NCBI GenBank assembly: GCA_001513025.1
Contig: LFRZ01000077.1
Location: 1,875-34,866 of the forward strand
Length of the DNA stretch: 32,992 nucleotides
Direction: 5' to 3'
Source of the DNA: Gammaproteobacteria bacterium DTU037
Lineage (GTDB): Bacteria; Pseudomonadota; Gammaproteobacteria; Pseudomonadales; Pseudomonadaceae
The notes under the pieces were generated by a model. The model did not search any database, was not told the DNA's origin, and saw only the letters and a program-made list of their open reading frames with translations. Shown here in pieces: positions 8,124 through 16,307 of the stretch (positions are counted from its first letter, which is position 1; the number at the start of each line of letters is the position of its first letter). The position numbers and the translations under genes were made by a program.

Positions 8124-8672
8124 CTACAAAACTGACTCGATCGCCTGCGTGACAGACTTGCTATCAGGATTAACAGTACTGCCGAAAGACTTAACCACGT
8201 CACCCTTGTCATTAAGCAGATATTTATTGAAGTTCCAGCGCGGCGCTTTGCTCTGCTGGTTAATGTGCGCAAACACCGGTGTTGCATCAGCGCCAGTCAC
8301 TGGACCAGGGGCAATCATGGTAAAGGTCACGCCAAAATTCTTGAAGCAAATCGTCGCGGCTTCTTCTTCAGTTTTTGCTTCCTGATTAAAATCATCACTG
8401 GCAAAGCCAACCACCACCAAACCTTGCTTGCCATAACGCTCGTGCAAGGCTTCAAGTCCTTTAAACTGCTTAGTAAAACCACAGAAGCTGGCAGTATTCA
8501 CCACCAACATCGGCTTGCCCGCGGCAAAGTCGCACAAATTAACCGTGTCTTTGGAATGCAGTTTAGGTAAATCGTGATCAAGAAACGCTGGGCAGGCCAC
8601 GGTTTCATCTGCGAACGCGGACGTAGAACCTAGCGCAAGCATGAACGCCGCACCGAGCAGTAATCTCAACAT
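8124..8672 (-). CDS. Exported glutathione-peroxidase-like protein, altered tetrad
   Basis: This 182-aa protein has a signal peptide (residues 1-22, ending SAFADE), so it is exported, unlike the cytosolic BtuE type. The thioredoxin-like GPx fold shows VVNTASFCGFT with the peroxidatic Cys64, and PRWNFNKYLL with Trp146 and Asn147 of the catalytic tetrad. The third element is changed: where most GPx proteins read FPCNQF, this reads FASDDF (90-95), so the tetrad Gln is replaced by Asp94. Periplasm lacks glutathione, so reduction by a thioredoxin-like partner is more likely; Cys109 might resolve. It probably reduces hydroperoxides, but the changed residue makes this less sure. It leads the operon with a DUF3592-like gene and the pterin dehydratase gene. 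Confidence 0.85.
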   Translation of the reverse strand: MLRLLLGAAFMLALGSTSAFADETVACPAFLDHDLPKLHSKDTVNLCDFAAGKPMLVVNTASFCGFTKQFKGLEALHERYGKQGLVVVGFASDDFNQEAKTEEEAATICFKNFGVTFTMIAPGPVTGADATPVFAHINQQSKAPRWNFNKYLLNDKGDVVKSFGSTVNPDSKSVTQAIESVL

Positions 8673-8723
8673 AGCCTGTCTCCTGATATTCTCATTGTTA
8701 GAATAGAGTTCGTTACGCTAGAC

Positions 8724-8761
8724 AAATGGACAACACTTGGCCGTCGCGGTTTTGTCCATTT
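8724..8761. promoter_or_regulatory. 10-bp perfect inverted repeat upstream of GPx-like gene
   Basis: AAATGGACAA (8724-8733) and TTGTCCATTT (8752-8761) are exact reverse complements with an 18-base spacer. The element lies 52 bases upstream of the GPx-like start codon, in the promoter zone. It could be an operator with half-sites about 2.7 helical turns apart, or a leader hairpin. The regulator is unknown. Confidence 0.5.
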
Positions 8762-8882
8762 AAGCACAACTGCAAGGCAATCAGTCAATAACATGACTGG
8801 TACTTAACGGCGGCATCTTCTAGACAGCAAAGCGGCATGTGTACAAACAAGCCGGCACTACAAACACAGCAAAGAGACAGCT

Positions 8883-8910
8883 AAAAAAGGCACCAAAGAG
8901 GTGCCTTTTT
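8883..8910. terminator. Bidirectional Rho-independent terminator after ycaO
   Basis: Eleven-base arms AAAAAGGCACC and GGTGCCTTTTT flank the loop AAAGA. It lies 19 bases past the stop codon of the minus-strand OsmC-YcaO gene and separates it from the GPx-like operon. Confidence 0.9.
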
Positions 8911-8928
8911 GTGTTGCATAAAAACTGA

Positions 8929-11124
8929 TCAGCCGGCGAAGCGCGCTCGTGCGGCATGCAGTTTTTTCAAGCTATCGAGCAAACGCAGGTGTTTATCCAA
9001 TCCTTCCAGTTTCATACTGGTTGGGGTTAAACCGTAGAAGCGTACGCTGCCCGTGATCGAGCCAATGACCGCATCCATGCGTTCGTTACCAAACATGCGT
9101 CGAAAGTTCGGCTCGTAATCGTCCATATCCAAATCATCATCCAAGGCAACTTCTAAGGCGGCGTTCATCGCCTGATAGAACAGCTCGCGCTCAACCGTGT
9201 TGTCGTTAAACTGCAGGAACTCTTCAACCAACTCTAAGGCTTCATCCAGCTGATTTAAGGCCAAATAAATCAGCAATTTGAGTTCCAAAATCGTCAGCTG
9301 CCCCCAGACGGTGTTCTCATCAAACTCGACACCAATCAAGGTTTTAATATCGATGTAATGATCCAGCTCGCTTTCTTCTAAACGCTCAACCAAGGCTTTT
9401 AGTTCAGCTTTTGTCAGGCGATGCAGATTGAGAATATCTTCACGGAAAAACAGCGCTTTATTGGTGTTATCCCAAATCAAATCATCGATCGGATACACCT
9501 CGGAATAATCCGGCACTAGAATTCGGCAGGCGGTCGCACCGAGATGCTCAAACACCGCCATATAGACTTCTTTACCCATGTCTTCGAGCAAGCCAAATAA
9601 CAGGTCTGCTTCCTGAGCATTGCTGTTATTGCCGCCATCGGTGAAATCCCACTCGACAAAATCATAATCCGCTTTGGCACTAAAGAAACGCCACGACACC
9701 ACGCCGCTGGAGTCAATAAAGTGCTCCACCGAGTTATTGGGTTCAGTCACCGCATGGCTAGAGAAGGTCGGGCGCGCCAGATCATTCAAGCCTTCAAAAC
9801 TGCGGCCTTGCAGCAACTCAGTCAGGGTGCGCTCCAGCGCCACTTCAAAATTTGGATGCGCGCCAAAGGAGGCAAATACACCGCCGGTGCGCGGGTTCAT
9901 CAGCGTCACGTTCATCACCGGAAACTGACCGCCCAACGAGGCGTCTTTGACCAGCACCGGAAAGCCTTGCTCCTCCAACGCCTGAATACCGGCCAGAATG
10001 CTGGGGTATTTAGCCAAGACCTCGTGCGGCACATCGGGCAGCGCTATTTCGCCTTCAATAATTTCACGCTTGACCGCGCGCTCAAAAATCTCTGACAGGC
10101 ACTGCACCTGCGCTTCAACCAGGGTATTACCGGCACTCATACCGTTACTTAAGAAGAGATTTTCAATCAGATTTGAAGGGAAATACACCTCTTCGCCATC
10201 GGACTGACGTACATAAGGTATCGAGCAGATGCCACGCTCAATATTACCTGAGTTGGTGTCGTATAAATGTGAGCCGCGCAACTCGCCATCTGGGTTATAA
10301 ATCCCCAAACAGTGCTCATCTAAAATCTCACTCGGCAGCTCATCCTTAGGGCCTGGCTGAAACCAGCGCTCATTGGGGTAATGCACAAAATCCGCATTGG
10401 CCAACTCTTCGCCCCAGAATTGATCGTTGTAAAAGAAGTTACAGTTCAGACGCTCAATAAACTCGCCCAACGCTGAGGCCAGCGCACTTTCTTTGGTTGC
10501 ACCTTTACCGTTGGTAAAACACAGTTGCGACTGCGAATCACGCACATGCAGCGACCAAACATTGGGCACAATATTGCGCCATGAAGCGATTTCAACCTTC
10601 ATGCCGAGATTGGCGAGAATGCCGGACATGGTAGCGATGGTTTTTTCTAGCGGCAGGTCTTTACCGGGTATAAAAGTCTGACTGTTTTCATCCACAGACG
10701 TGCCCAGCAACGCCTGTACATCAGCGTCGAGGTTATCGACAATATCAATTACAAACTCAGGCCCAGTCTGTACCACGCGCTTGACTGTACAGCGGTCGAT
10801 GGAACGCAAAATACCTTGGCGATCTTTATCAGATATATCGCTTGGCAACTCAACCTGTATTTTAAAAATCTGCTTATAGCGATCTTCTGGATCAACAATA
10901 TTGTTTTGCGACAGGCGAATATTTTCCGTTGGGATATCACGGGCTTGGCAGTAGAGCTTGACGAAATACGCTGCACACAGCGCCGATGAGGCTAAAAAGT
11001 AATCAAAGGGCCCCGGCGCAGAGCCGTCACCTTTGTAACGAATCGGCTGATCAGCCACCACAGTAAAGTCATCGAACTTGGCTTCAAGACGCAAGTTGTC
11101 GAGAAAGTTAACCTTGATTTCCAC
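8929..11124 (-). CDS. ycaO: OsmC domain / YcaO domain fusion protein
   Basis: This 731-aa protein joins three parts. Residues 1-135 are an OsmC-like domain with both family cysteines placed as expected (Cys50 in SSALCAAY, Cys112 in IDRCTVK). Residues about 155-570 are an ATP-using YcaO domain, with ATP/Mg motifs such as GEFIER (Glu221, Glu224) and SEIFERAVKRE. The C-terminal 150 residues are helical and acidic, TPR-like. E. coli YcaO, of this type, is linked to beta-methylthiolation of ribosomal protein S12 with RimO. It lacks the proline-rich C-terminus of azole-forming RiPP cyclases, and no precursor peptide is seen. The start is a GTG with a weak ribosome site; the OsmC domain begins right there. 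It is transcribed alone, before a strong terminator. Confidence 0.92.
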   Translation of the reverse strand: MEIKVNFLDNLRLEAKFDDFTVVADQPIRYKGDGSAPGPFDYFLASSALCAAYFVKLYCQARDIPTENIRLSQNNIVDPEDRYKQIFKIQVELPSDISDKDRQGILRSIDRCTVKRVVQTGPEFVIDIVDNLDADVQALLGTSVDENSQTFIPGKDLPLEKTIATMSGILANLGMKVEIASWRNIVPNVWSLHVRDSQSQLCFTNGKGATKESALASALGEFIERLNCNFFYNDQFWGEELANADFVHYPNERWFQPGPKDELPSEILDEHCLGIYNPDGELRGSHLYDTNSGNIERGICSIPYVRQSDGEEVYFPSNLIENLFLSNGMSAGNTLVEAQVQCLSEIFERAVKREIIEGEIALPDVPHEVLAKYPSILAGIQALEEQGFPVLVKDASLGGQFPVMNVTLMNPRTGGVFASFGAHPNFEVALERTLTELLQGRSFEGLNDLARPTFSSHAVTEPNNSVEHFIDSSGVVSWRFFSAKADYDFVEWDFTDGGNNSNAQEADLLFGLLEDMGKEVYMAVFEHLGATACRILVPDYSEVYPIDDLIWDNTNKALFFREDILNLHRLTKAELKALVERLEESELDHYIDIKTLIGVEFDENTVWGQLTILELKLLIYLALNQLDEALELVEEFLQFNDNTVERELFYQAMNAALEVALDDDLDMDDYEPNFRRMFGNERMDAVIGSITGSVRFYGLTPTSMKLEGLDKHLRLLDSLKKLHAARARFAG

Positions 11125-11350
11125 AGCGAATCACCAGAATACATAGCAAAAAGAATGGCGGCTATTATCCAGTATTCTAGGAGGATATGTTGCTAAATGT
11201 AGTCCCCAAACCCACCCTCACCTCTTTGATCGATCAACGCGCGGTGATGCACAGTAACAATGCTCAATACCCGTGTCATTTGTGCAAGGCAAAACATGTT
11301 AGCAAAGGTGTTGCCCCTCACACCTACAGGTTAACGGCCGAGCCGTGATT

Positions 11351-11370
11351 GCCAACTTAACCCAGTTGGC
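11351..11370. other. Small hairpin downstream of the DIP1984 gene
   Basis: GCCAACT (11351-11357) and AGTTGGC (11364-11370) form a 7-bp stem with a 6-base loop, 42 bases past the stop of the minus-strand DIP1984 gene. There is no T-run, so it is at best a weak or factor-dependent terminator. Confidence 0.4.
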
Positions 11371-11411
11371 GGGTGCGTTCGCCTCGATCAATGCGGCTAC
11401 CTACTACATTG

Positions 11412-11870
11412 CTAGTTTACTAAGTCTGTATTCCAGTTCAAACCTTGAATGGTTGTATCTAACTCTCGGTAGGCTTTGGCCAAAGCATCCACCTGCTTTT
11501 GTATCTCTTTAACACTGACGGTGCTTTCAAACTTGATTTCTGATCGGCTATAACGGTCTTGCGAGGCTGACGCTGCATCAACCAGATCAGCATAGACTTT
11601 ACGGCGCACGGCCAAAATATCACGCTCAGCCAAGGCATCGGTTAAGCTGCGCTCGGCGTCAAACTGAGTGTTGATATTGGTTTTATTGATGCGCTTGATC
11701 AGGTCAAAAGTACCTTCCGCCAGCTGTTCAAACTCCTTAAGTAGGCGTTGCGGATCCTCCGCCGGTTCTTCACCCTCTTGCACTTTGGCATTACTGACAA
11801 TGCGTTGGCGCAACTGTGCGGCACGCTTTTGATAATCCGCGCGCAGAATCAATGCTTCCGCTAATTTCAT
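11412..11870 (-). CDS. DIP1984-family protein
   Basis: This 152-aa protein matches the DIP1984 family (sometimes annotated septicolysin) along its whole length: MKLAEALILRADYQKR at the start, KVQEGEEPAEDP near 31-42, INKTN near 65, LTDALAERD near 80, RYSRSEIKFES near 110 and the ending IQGLNWNTDLVN. It is almost all alpha-helical and charged, with coiled-coil character and no signal or membrane segment. Its biochemical role is not established. The frame extends upstream to 11939, but the ATG at 11870 has GAGG about eight bases before it and gives the exact family N-terminus. It follows the C39-like gene on the same strand, 114 bases downstream. Confidence 0.9.
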   Translation of the reverse strand: MKLAEALILRADYQKRAAQLRQRIVSNAKVQEGEEPAEDPQRLLKEFEQLAEGTFDLIKRINKTNINTQFDAERSLTDALAERDILAVRRKVYADLVDAASASQDRYSRSEIKFESTVSVKEIQKQVDALAKAYRELDTTIQGLNWNTDLVN

Positions 11871-11984
11871 TATAAACCTCGTTTTTAAATCTATTTGCGA
11901 GCCGTACTGCGTGCAGCCAAAACCCATACAATCGCACAAAGAAATGTCTTATTTCAAACGTCATAGCAACAGTCATAGTGCTTA

Positions 11985-12404
11985 TTACTGACTATTATGG
12001 ACTGTAATAAACCATTTGGGCTGCATTGCCTCGAAATCTGTTCGTATATTGCTGGGCAAATAACTGGCGGAATCCAGTACCACGGGCTGTCCATCGACAC
12101 GCTTAAACACCACCCAATGCCAAAAGTCTTTAGCACCTTCACGGTGATACTTGATCGACAACAGCGCCAACTCTGGCAGCGCATCCCAAGAGCGAAAGGG
12201 TATTTCGTCCGCAGAGGCTGTTACTCCTGCACTGGCTAACATACGCCGTACATACTGGGTATCTGACCACAAGGATGTATCCGTCGCGTCAATCCCCATA
12301 GCATTAGCGATGGCTTTCATTTGCGCATAGCTTTTACCGAGAATATTAGCCACCGCGGCAATACCACAGCCAGTGCTTTCTTCTTGAATGACTGGCTTCA
12401 ACAT
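11985..12404 (-). CDS. C39-like papain-fold protein, unassigned
   Basis: This is a 139-aa protein of unknown role with features of a papain-like C39 peptidase fold. STGCGIAAVANILGKSY places a Cys (Cys13) at the head of a helix, as in C39 peptidases; WHWVVFKRVDG supplies His96 and PVVLDS supplies Asp111, giving a plausible Cys-His-Asp triad in the right order. The usual C39 oxyanion Gln would be Gln7, six residues before Cys13, also in place. No ABC transporter domain or signal peptide is present, so it is a free-standing cytosolic domain, possibly a protease, a transpeptidase or a dead relative. Start ATG at 12404 follows GGCGGG. It lies upstream of the DIP1984 gene, perhaps co-transcribed. 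Confidence 0.7.
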   Translation of the reverse strand: MLKPVIQEESTGCGIAAVANILGKSYAQMKAIANAMGIDATDTSLWSDTQYVRRMLASAGVTASADEIPFRSWDALPELALLSIKYHREGAKDFWHWVVFKRVDGQPVVLDSASYLPSNIRTDFEAMQPKWFITVHNSQ

Positions 12405-12508
12405 TTAACCCGCCCTATTTCCAGCAAACTCTGCTCAATCATTTTACCGCTACCAGCAATATGATCGGCCAAGGCATAACCCCTTAGTTAATAGTTGTCT
12501 CAACTCTA

Positions 12509-12543
12509 ATTTGATCACTCTGAGCAAAGCTCATGGATCAAAT
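12509..12543. other. Stem-loop at end of the arsH relic
   Basis: ATTTGATC (12509-12516) pairs with GATCAAAT (12536-12543), and inside it TGAGC (12521-12525) pairs with GCTCA (12529-12533) around the loop AAA. It overlaps the stop codon of the arsH relic on the minus strand. No strong T-run follows. It may be the leftover 3' end structure of the lost arsH transcript. Confidence 0.55.
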
Positions 12544-12582
12544 CGAACGTTGATTCACCCGCTGCGACAACGCTTCAGTACT
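12538..12582 (-). pseudogene. C-terminal relic of a second arsH
   Basis: Read on the minus strand, the bases encode [14 protein letters not shown] and then TGA. The last ten residues are identical to the C-terminus of the intact arsH at 13321 ([10 protein letters not shown]). At the DNA level five of those ten codons and the stop codon differ, every sense difference at the third position, so this is a diverged homologue and not a recent copy. A stop codon lies immediately upstream at 12583-12585, so nothing of the rest of the gene remains. It is the 3' fossil of another arsH allele or paralogue, now separated from intact arsH by the AT-rich lipoprotein gene. Confidence 0.8.
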
Positions 12583-12643
12583 TTAAAGAAGTGGCAACAT
12601 TGTACAATTCCAAGTGCTTAGGCTGATTCGCTTTTATGTATGA

Positions 12644-13069
12644 CTAATAGTCATACTTTTGATCAATTTTTCTTTTATGTAAAATATACTCTTGTTGATC
12701 AATTTCATTAAGAGATAACTTACTGTCCAATTCTGAGTTTTCTTTATTTTTATCTTTTTTGAGTTGATATTTAGTTAAATCATAGTTAATTGACTTTGCT
12801 CCATCACTGCCACTAATTGGATCCCAAAGAATAGATAGCGGCCATAAAAGTAAATTCACTACGCCTAATGCAGGTTCTCTTGCATAAAATGACCCGCCAC
12901 CAGGCAGTAAGCCTAACGCAACACCTGTTGATGGATTTTTTTCTTTAACAAGAACACCATCACGTTCAAAAGCTGAGTATTCCCTTTCTTGAATAGAGTT
13001 CAGACCTGAAGCACAACCGGTAATCATAACGATTGATGCCATAGTAATTGCGATTTTAAAAATATTCAT
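12644..13069 (-). CDS. Putative lipoprotein with SHOCT-like C-terminus
   Basis: This 141-aa protein has a lipoprotein signal (MNIFKIAITMASIVMITGC, lipobox Ile-Thr-Gly-Cys19). The middle contains a Gly-rich turn (GLLPGGGSFYARE) and a hydrophobic stretch (GVVNLLLWPLSILWDP, about 67-82) that may touch the membrane. The end (SKLSLNEIDQQEYILHKRKI) resembles the short C-terminal SHOCT motif of many small membrane proteins. The frame opens at 13129, but the ATG at 13069 gives the proper signal peptide. Base composition is much more AT-rich than the neighbours, and it is wedged between arsH and an arsH relic, so it was probably acquired. Function is unknown. Confidence 0.75.
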   Translation of the reverse strand: MNIFKIAITMASIVMITGCASGLNSIQEREYSAFERDGVLVKEKNPSTGVALGLLPGGGSFYAREPALGVVNLLLWPLSILWDPISGSDGAKSINYDLTKYQLKKDKNKENSELDSKLSLNEIDQQEYILHKRKIDQKYDY

Positions 13070-13320
13070 TAGCGCTCTTGTGCTGAGGGAGATAGATTTA
13101 TTGGCAGATAACAACTTATTAATAAGCATTTTTTCTGCTATGCCAATCTCTTCGGATTAAAATCAGGTGCTGTTTATACTCAGCTTTTAAGTTATTTACA
13201 ATCTAGTCAAAAGAGAAAAAATGCGCAGCAGCACATTGCACCTATGCCTAGGGCATCCTTAATCAAGTTTATTAAACTGAAAATCTCGTTCGGTTGCACT
13301 GTTTTTAGCGAAAAAAAATT
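13070..13320. other. AT-rich gap between arsH and the lipoprotein gene
   Basis: This 250-base AT-rich stretch separates the arsH stop codon from the lipoprotein start, both on the minus strand. It carries an A-run directly downstream of the arsH stop seen from the plus strand and presumably the lipoprotein promoter. No gene or clear repeat is visible. Confidence 0.4.
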
Positions 13321-14034
13321 TTAGATAGAGCGTTGATTAACCCGCTGCGATAACTCTTCCGCTGACTCTTTACGCTCAGAGTACCGATCCACTAGATAAT
13401 CCTGACGATCGCGCAGTAGCAAGGTGAACTTCACCAACTCTTCCATTACATCAACAATGCGGTCGTAATAGGGTGACGGCTGCATGCGGTCGTTATCATC
13501 AAACTCTGTAAAGGCTTTCGGCAGCGAAGACTGATTAGGGATGGTAAACATGCGCATCCAACGACCTAAAGCACGCAGTTGATTGACCACATTAAACGAC
13601 TGCGAACCGCCACAGACCTGCATCACCGCCAAGGTTTTACCTTGGGTCGGACGCACCGCACCCATGCTCAACGGTACCCAATCAATCTGCGCTTTAAATA
13701 CCGCACTCATCGCACCATGCCGTTCCGGCGAACACCAGACTTGGCCTTCTGACCACTGCATCAACTCACGTAGCTCCACCACCTTAGGATGGGTATCTTC
13801 AACGTCGTCCGGCAAAGGTAAGCCAGACGGATTAAAGATACGGGTTTCTGCGCCAAAGGTTTCTAACAAACGCGCCGCTTCTTGCACCACTAAACGGCTA
13901 AAAGAGCGCTGACGCGTAGAACCGTATAACAATAAAATGCGCGGCTTATGCGCAGACTGCTGTGCGGGTTGTAACTGTTCTAGCGTTGGAATATTCAATG
14001 CGTCAGCGCTGATATTGGGTAAATCATCGTGCAT
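13321..14034 (-). CDS. arsH: Arsenical resistance flavoprotein ArsH
   Basis: This is an NADPH-dependent FMN reductase of the ArsH type, 237 aa. The phosphate-binding loop [15 protein letters not shown] lies near residues 35-49, followed by the flavodoxin-like core with [21 protein letters not shown] (in two overlapping motifs, about 100-120) and the family's C-terminal arm ending [10 protein letters not shown]. ArsH oxidises trivalent organoarsenicals to less toxic pentavalent forms in the cytoplasm. GAGGG precedes the ATG at 14034. It is the last gene of arsR-arsB-arsC-arsH, 45 bases after arsC. A diverged relic of the same C-terminus lies about 740 bases downstream. Confidence 0.95.
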   Translation of the reverse strand: MHDDLPNISADALNIPTLEQLQPAQQSAHKPRILLLYGSTRQRSFSRLVVQEAARLLETFGAETRIFNPSGLPLPDDVEDTHPKVVELRELMQWSEGQVWCSPERHGAMSAVFKAQIDWVPLSMGAVRPTQGKTLAVMQVCGGSQSFNVVNQLRALGRWMRMFTIPNQSSLPKAFTEFDDNDRMQPSPYYDRIVDVMEELVKFTLLLRDRQDYLVDRYSERKESAEELSQRVNQRSI

Positions 14035-14079
14035 GGGACTGCCCTCTTACGACCTTATAACGGTCTATTTTAAATAACG

Positions 14080-14550
14080 TTACCAACGACCAATACGGTC
14101 CAGCTCAGCACTTAATTCTGTTGCACTTAAAGTATCAAAGGGCAAAGCAAAAAACTCCTGCAGCCGCTCGGTAATTTTAGCCAGGCATTGATCAAAAGCT
14201 GTTTGAATCTCAACCTCAGAACCCGTTAACACCGATGGATCAACTAACCCCCAGTGCGCTTTCAACGCCGTACCAAAATACAAGGGGCACGCCTCACCCG
14301 CCGCGTTATCACACACAGTAATTACGATATTCGGTGGGTTCTGTACAAAAGAATCTGAAGCTTTACTGCTTAAACCTGCCGTCGCAATCCCGGCAGCTGC
14401 CAGGGTTTGCAAGGCTCGCGGATTCACTCGACCACTGGGGTGACTGCCAGAACTGACACCCACAAAACCCGCCGGTGCGAAATGATTAAACAACGCCTCA
14501 GATAAAATACTGCGACAACTGTTGTGCGTACACATAAATAAAACCTTCAT
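14080..14550 (-). CDS. arsC: Arsenate reductase ArsC (low-molecular-weight phosphatase type)
   Basis: This 156-aa enzyme reduces arsenate to arsenite in the cytoplasm. It has the phosphatase-like P-loop CTHNSCR (Cys7 to Arg13), and two later cysteines, Cys80 (TVCDNAAGEAC) and Cys88, that form the disulfide relay used with thioredoxin. KAHWGLVDPS provides the conserved acid region. GGAG precedes the ATG at 14550. It lies 15 bases after arsB and 45 before arsH in one operon; its product feeds the ArsB pump. Confidence 0.95.
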   Translation of the reverse strand: MKVLFMCTHNSCRSILSEALFNHFAPAGFVGVSSGSHPSGRVNPRALQTLAAAGIATAGLSSKASDSFVQNPPNIVITVCDNAAGEACPLYFGTALKAHWGLVDPSVLTGSEVEIQTAFDQCLAKITERLQEFFALPFDTLSATELSAELDRIGRW

Positions 14551-14565
14551 ACCGCGCTCCTTTAA

Positions 14566-15849
14566 TTAAAAACTTAGGCGAATTGCTAAGGCACTGAGAG
14601 TTACCAACAATACTGGCAGAGTCAGTACCACGCCGACCTTAAAATAATAGCCCCAGCTGATTTTGATGTTTTTACGTGCCAACACATGCAGCCACAGCAA
14701 AGTGGCCAAACTACCAATTGGGGTGATTTTCGGCCCCAGATCAGCACCAATCACATTGGCATACACCATCGCTTGCTGAATCACCCCATCGACACCTGCG
14801 GCATCAATCGACAGTGCACCGACCAACACTGTCGGCATATTATTCATGACGGAGGACAACACAGCAGTGAGCAGTCCCGTGCCCAAGGTCGCCGTCCACA
14901 AGCCCTGTGCGGCAAAGACATTTAACAATTGGGCAATATAATCGGTGAGTCCGGCATTCTTTAAGCCGTAGACCACCAAATACATCCCTAACGAAAACAC
15001 CACCACTTGCCACGGCGCTTCCTTGAGCACTTTAGTGGTGCTAATCACCTGACCACGGGCGGCAATCAGATACAACAACAGCGCACAGACTGCAGCAATC
15101 ACACTGATCGGCACGCCCAGCGGTTCAATCACAAAGAAGCCCAACAGCAATAAAACCAACACCCACCAACCCGCCACAAAGGTGGCGCGATCACGGATCG
15201 CCTCTTTTGGCTGTTTAAGTTCACTCAGGGCATACGTCGCCGGTAAGTCTTTACGGAAGAACCAAAGTAACATCGCCAAGCTGGCAGCAATACTGACAAC
15301 GTTCACCGGCACCATCACCGCCGCGTATTCATTAAAGCTAAGATTAAAATAGTCAGCGGAAACAATATTGACCAAGTTTGACACCACAAAAGGCAAGCTG
15401 GCGGTATCAGCAATAAAGCCTGCGGCCATGACAAATGCCAAAGTGGCCGCAGGCGAGAAACGCAGCGCCAACAGCATGGTGATCACAATCGGTGTAATAA
15501 TTAACGCCGCACCATCATTAGCGAATAACGCCGACACCGCAGCGCCCAACAGCACAATAAAGGCAAACAATTTGCGCCCACTGCCGCCGCCCCAGCGCGC
15601 CACATGCAATGCTGCCCACTCAAAAAAGCCCGCTTCATCGAGCAGCAAACTGATAATAATAATGGCGATAAAGGTTGCCGTAGCATTCCAGACAATCTGC
15701 CAAACCAGAGCAATATCTGCCAGTTCAACTACGCCACTGAGCAAGGCCAACAGCGCACCAAAAGACGCACTCCAACCCACCCCAAGGCCACGCGGTTGCC
15801 AAATAACTAAGACAATCGTAATCAGAAAAATCAGCAACGCGATCAGCAT
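14566..15849 (-). CDS. arsB: Arsenite efflux pump ArsB
   Basis: This is an inner-membrane arsenite/antimonite carrier of the ArsB/NhaD type, 427 aa, with about twelve hydrophobic segments. Features include [14 protein letters not shown] after the first helix, [13 protein letters not shown] (about 112-124) and [18 protein letters not shown] in the second half, the two conserved Asn-Asp/Asn-Asn re-entrant motifs. A GTG at 15858 would add three residues; I prefer the ATG at 15849, with GAGTG six bases before it and the standard MLIALLIFL start. It follows arsR by 36 bases and precedes arsC by 15. Confidence 0.94.
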   Translation of the reverse strand: MLIALLIFLITIVLVIWQPRGLGVGWSASFGALLALLSGVVELADIALVWQIVWNATATFIAIIIISLLLDEAGFFEWAALHVARWGGGSGRKLFAFIVLLGAAVSALFANDGAALIITPIVITMLLALRFSPAATLAFVMAAGFIADTASLPFVVSNLVNIVSADYFNLSFNEYAAVMVPVNVVSIAASLAMLLWFFRKDLPATYALSELKQPKEAIRDRATFVAGWWVLVLLLLGFFVIEPLGVPISVIAAVCALLLYLIAARGQVISTTKVLKEAPWQVVVFSLGMYLVVYGLKNAGLTDYIAQLLNVFAAQGLWTATLGTGLLTAVLSSVMNNMPTVLVGALSIDAAGVDGVIQQAMVYANVIGADLGPKITPIGSLATLLWLHVLARKNIKISWGYYFKVGVVLTLPVLLVTLSALAIRLSF

Positions 15850-15885
15850 GAGTAACACTCAGTTCGGGAAAATATTTGAAAGGGG

Positions 15886-16236
15886 TTAATTACATATAGG
15901 CTGGTTGAGCGGCCCGCACTCCATCGCCTGCAAACGCAGTAGATCACCCGCCAACCACTGCTGATTAGCCGCTAGGGTTTGCTGCAGAATATTCAGCACC
16001 CAAGCTGGCAATTCAGGGTGCAAACGGTAATACACCCACTGCCCTTGGCGGCGATCCAGTAATAAACCTGTACTACGCAGCAAAGATAAGTGCCGGGAAA
16101 TTTTTGGCTGGCTTGCCTGCAGGCTTTCGGTCAACTCACAAACACAGAGCTCACCTGCACTGGCAATTAATAGCGCAATCCGCAGCCGCGTATCATCGGC
16201 GAAACTTTTGAACACCTCGATGGGCGTGAGCTGCAT
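15886..16236 (-). CDS. arsR: Arsenic-responsive repressor ArsR
   Basis: This is a winged-helix repressor of the ArsR/SmtB family, 116 aa. The metalloid site ELCVCEL (Cys31, Cys33) sits at the start of the recognition region, followed by the DNA-reading helix SQPKISRHLSLLRSTGLL. Arsenite binding to the cysteines releases DNA and turns on the operon. The frame opens at 16272, but GAAGGA eight bases before the ATG at 16236 fixes the start. It is the first gene of arsR-arsB-arsC-arsH, and a perfect 8-bp inverted repeat 72 bases upstream is the likely operator. Confidence 0.95.
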   Translation of the reverse strand: MQLTPIEVFKSFADDTRLRIALLIASAGELCVCELTESLQASQPKISRHLSLLRSTGLLLDRRQGQWVYYRLHPELPAWVLNILQQTLAANQQWLAGDLLRLQAMECGPLNQPICN

Positions 16237-16307
16237 AAGGAAAGTCCTTCTAGAGTAAGGCAGATAAACCAAGGTTGAGCGGCAAGCAGAGAGGCTTATG
16301 CGTTAAA

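Noticed and set aside
8929..12404. RiPP (azole peptide) cluster made of YcaO, C39-like peptidase and small proteins
   Set aside because: The YcaO is the OsmC-fused housekeeping type without the proline-rich C-terminus; I found no short precursor with Cys/Ser/Thr-rich core, no dehydrogenase and no exporter.
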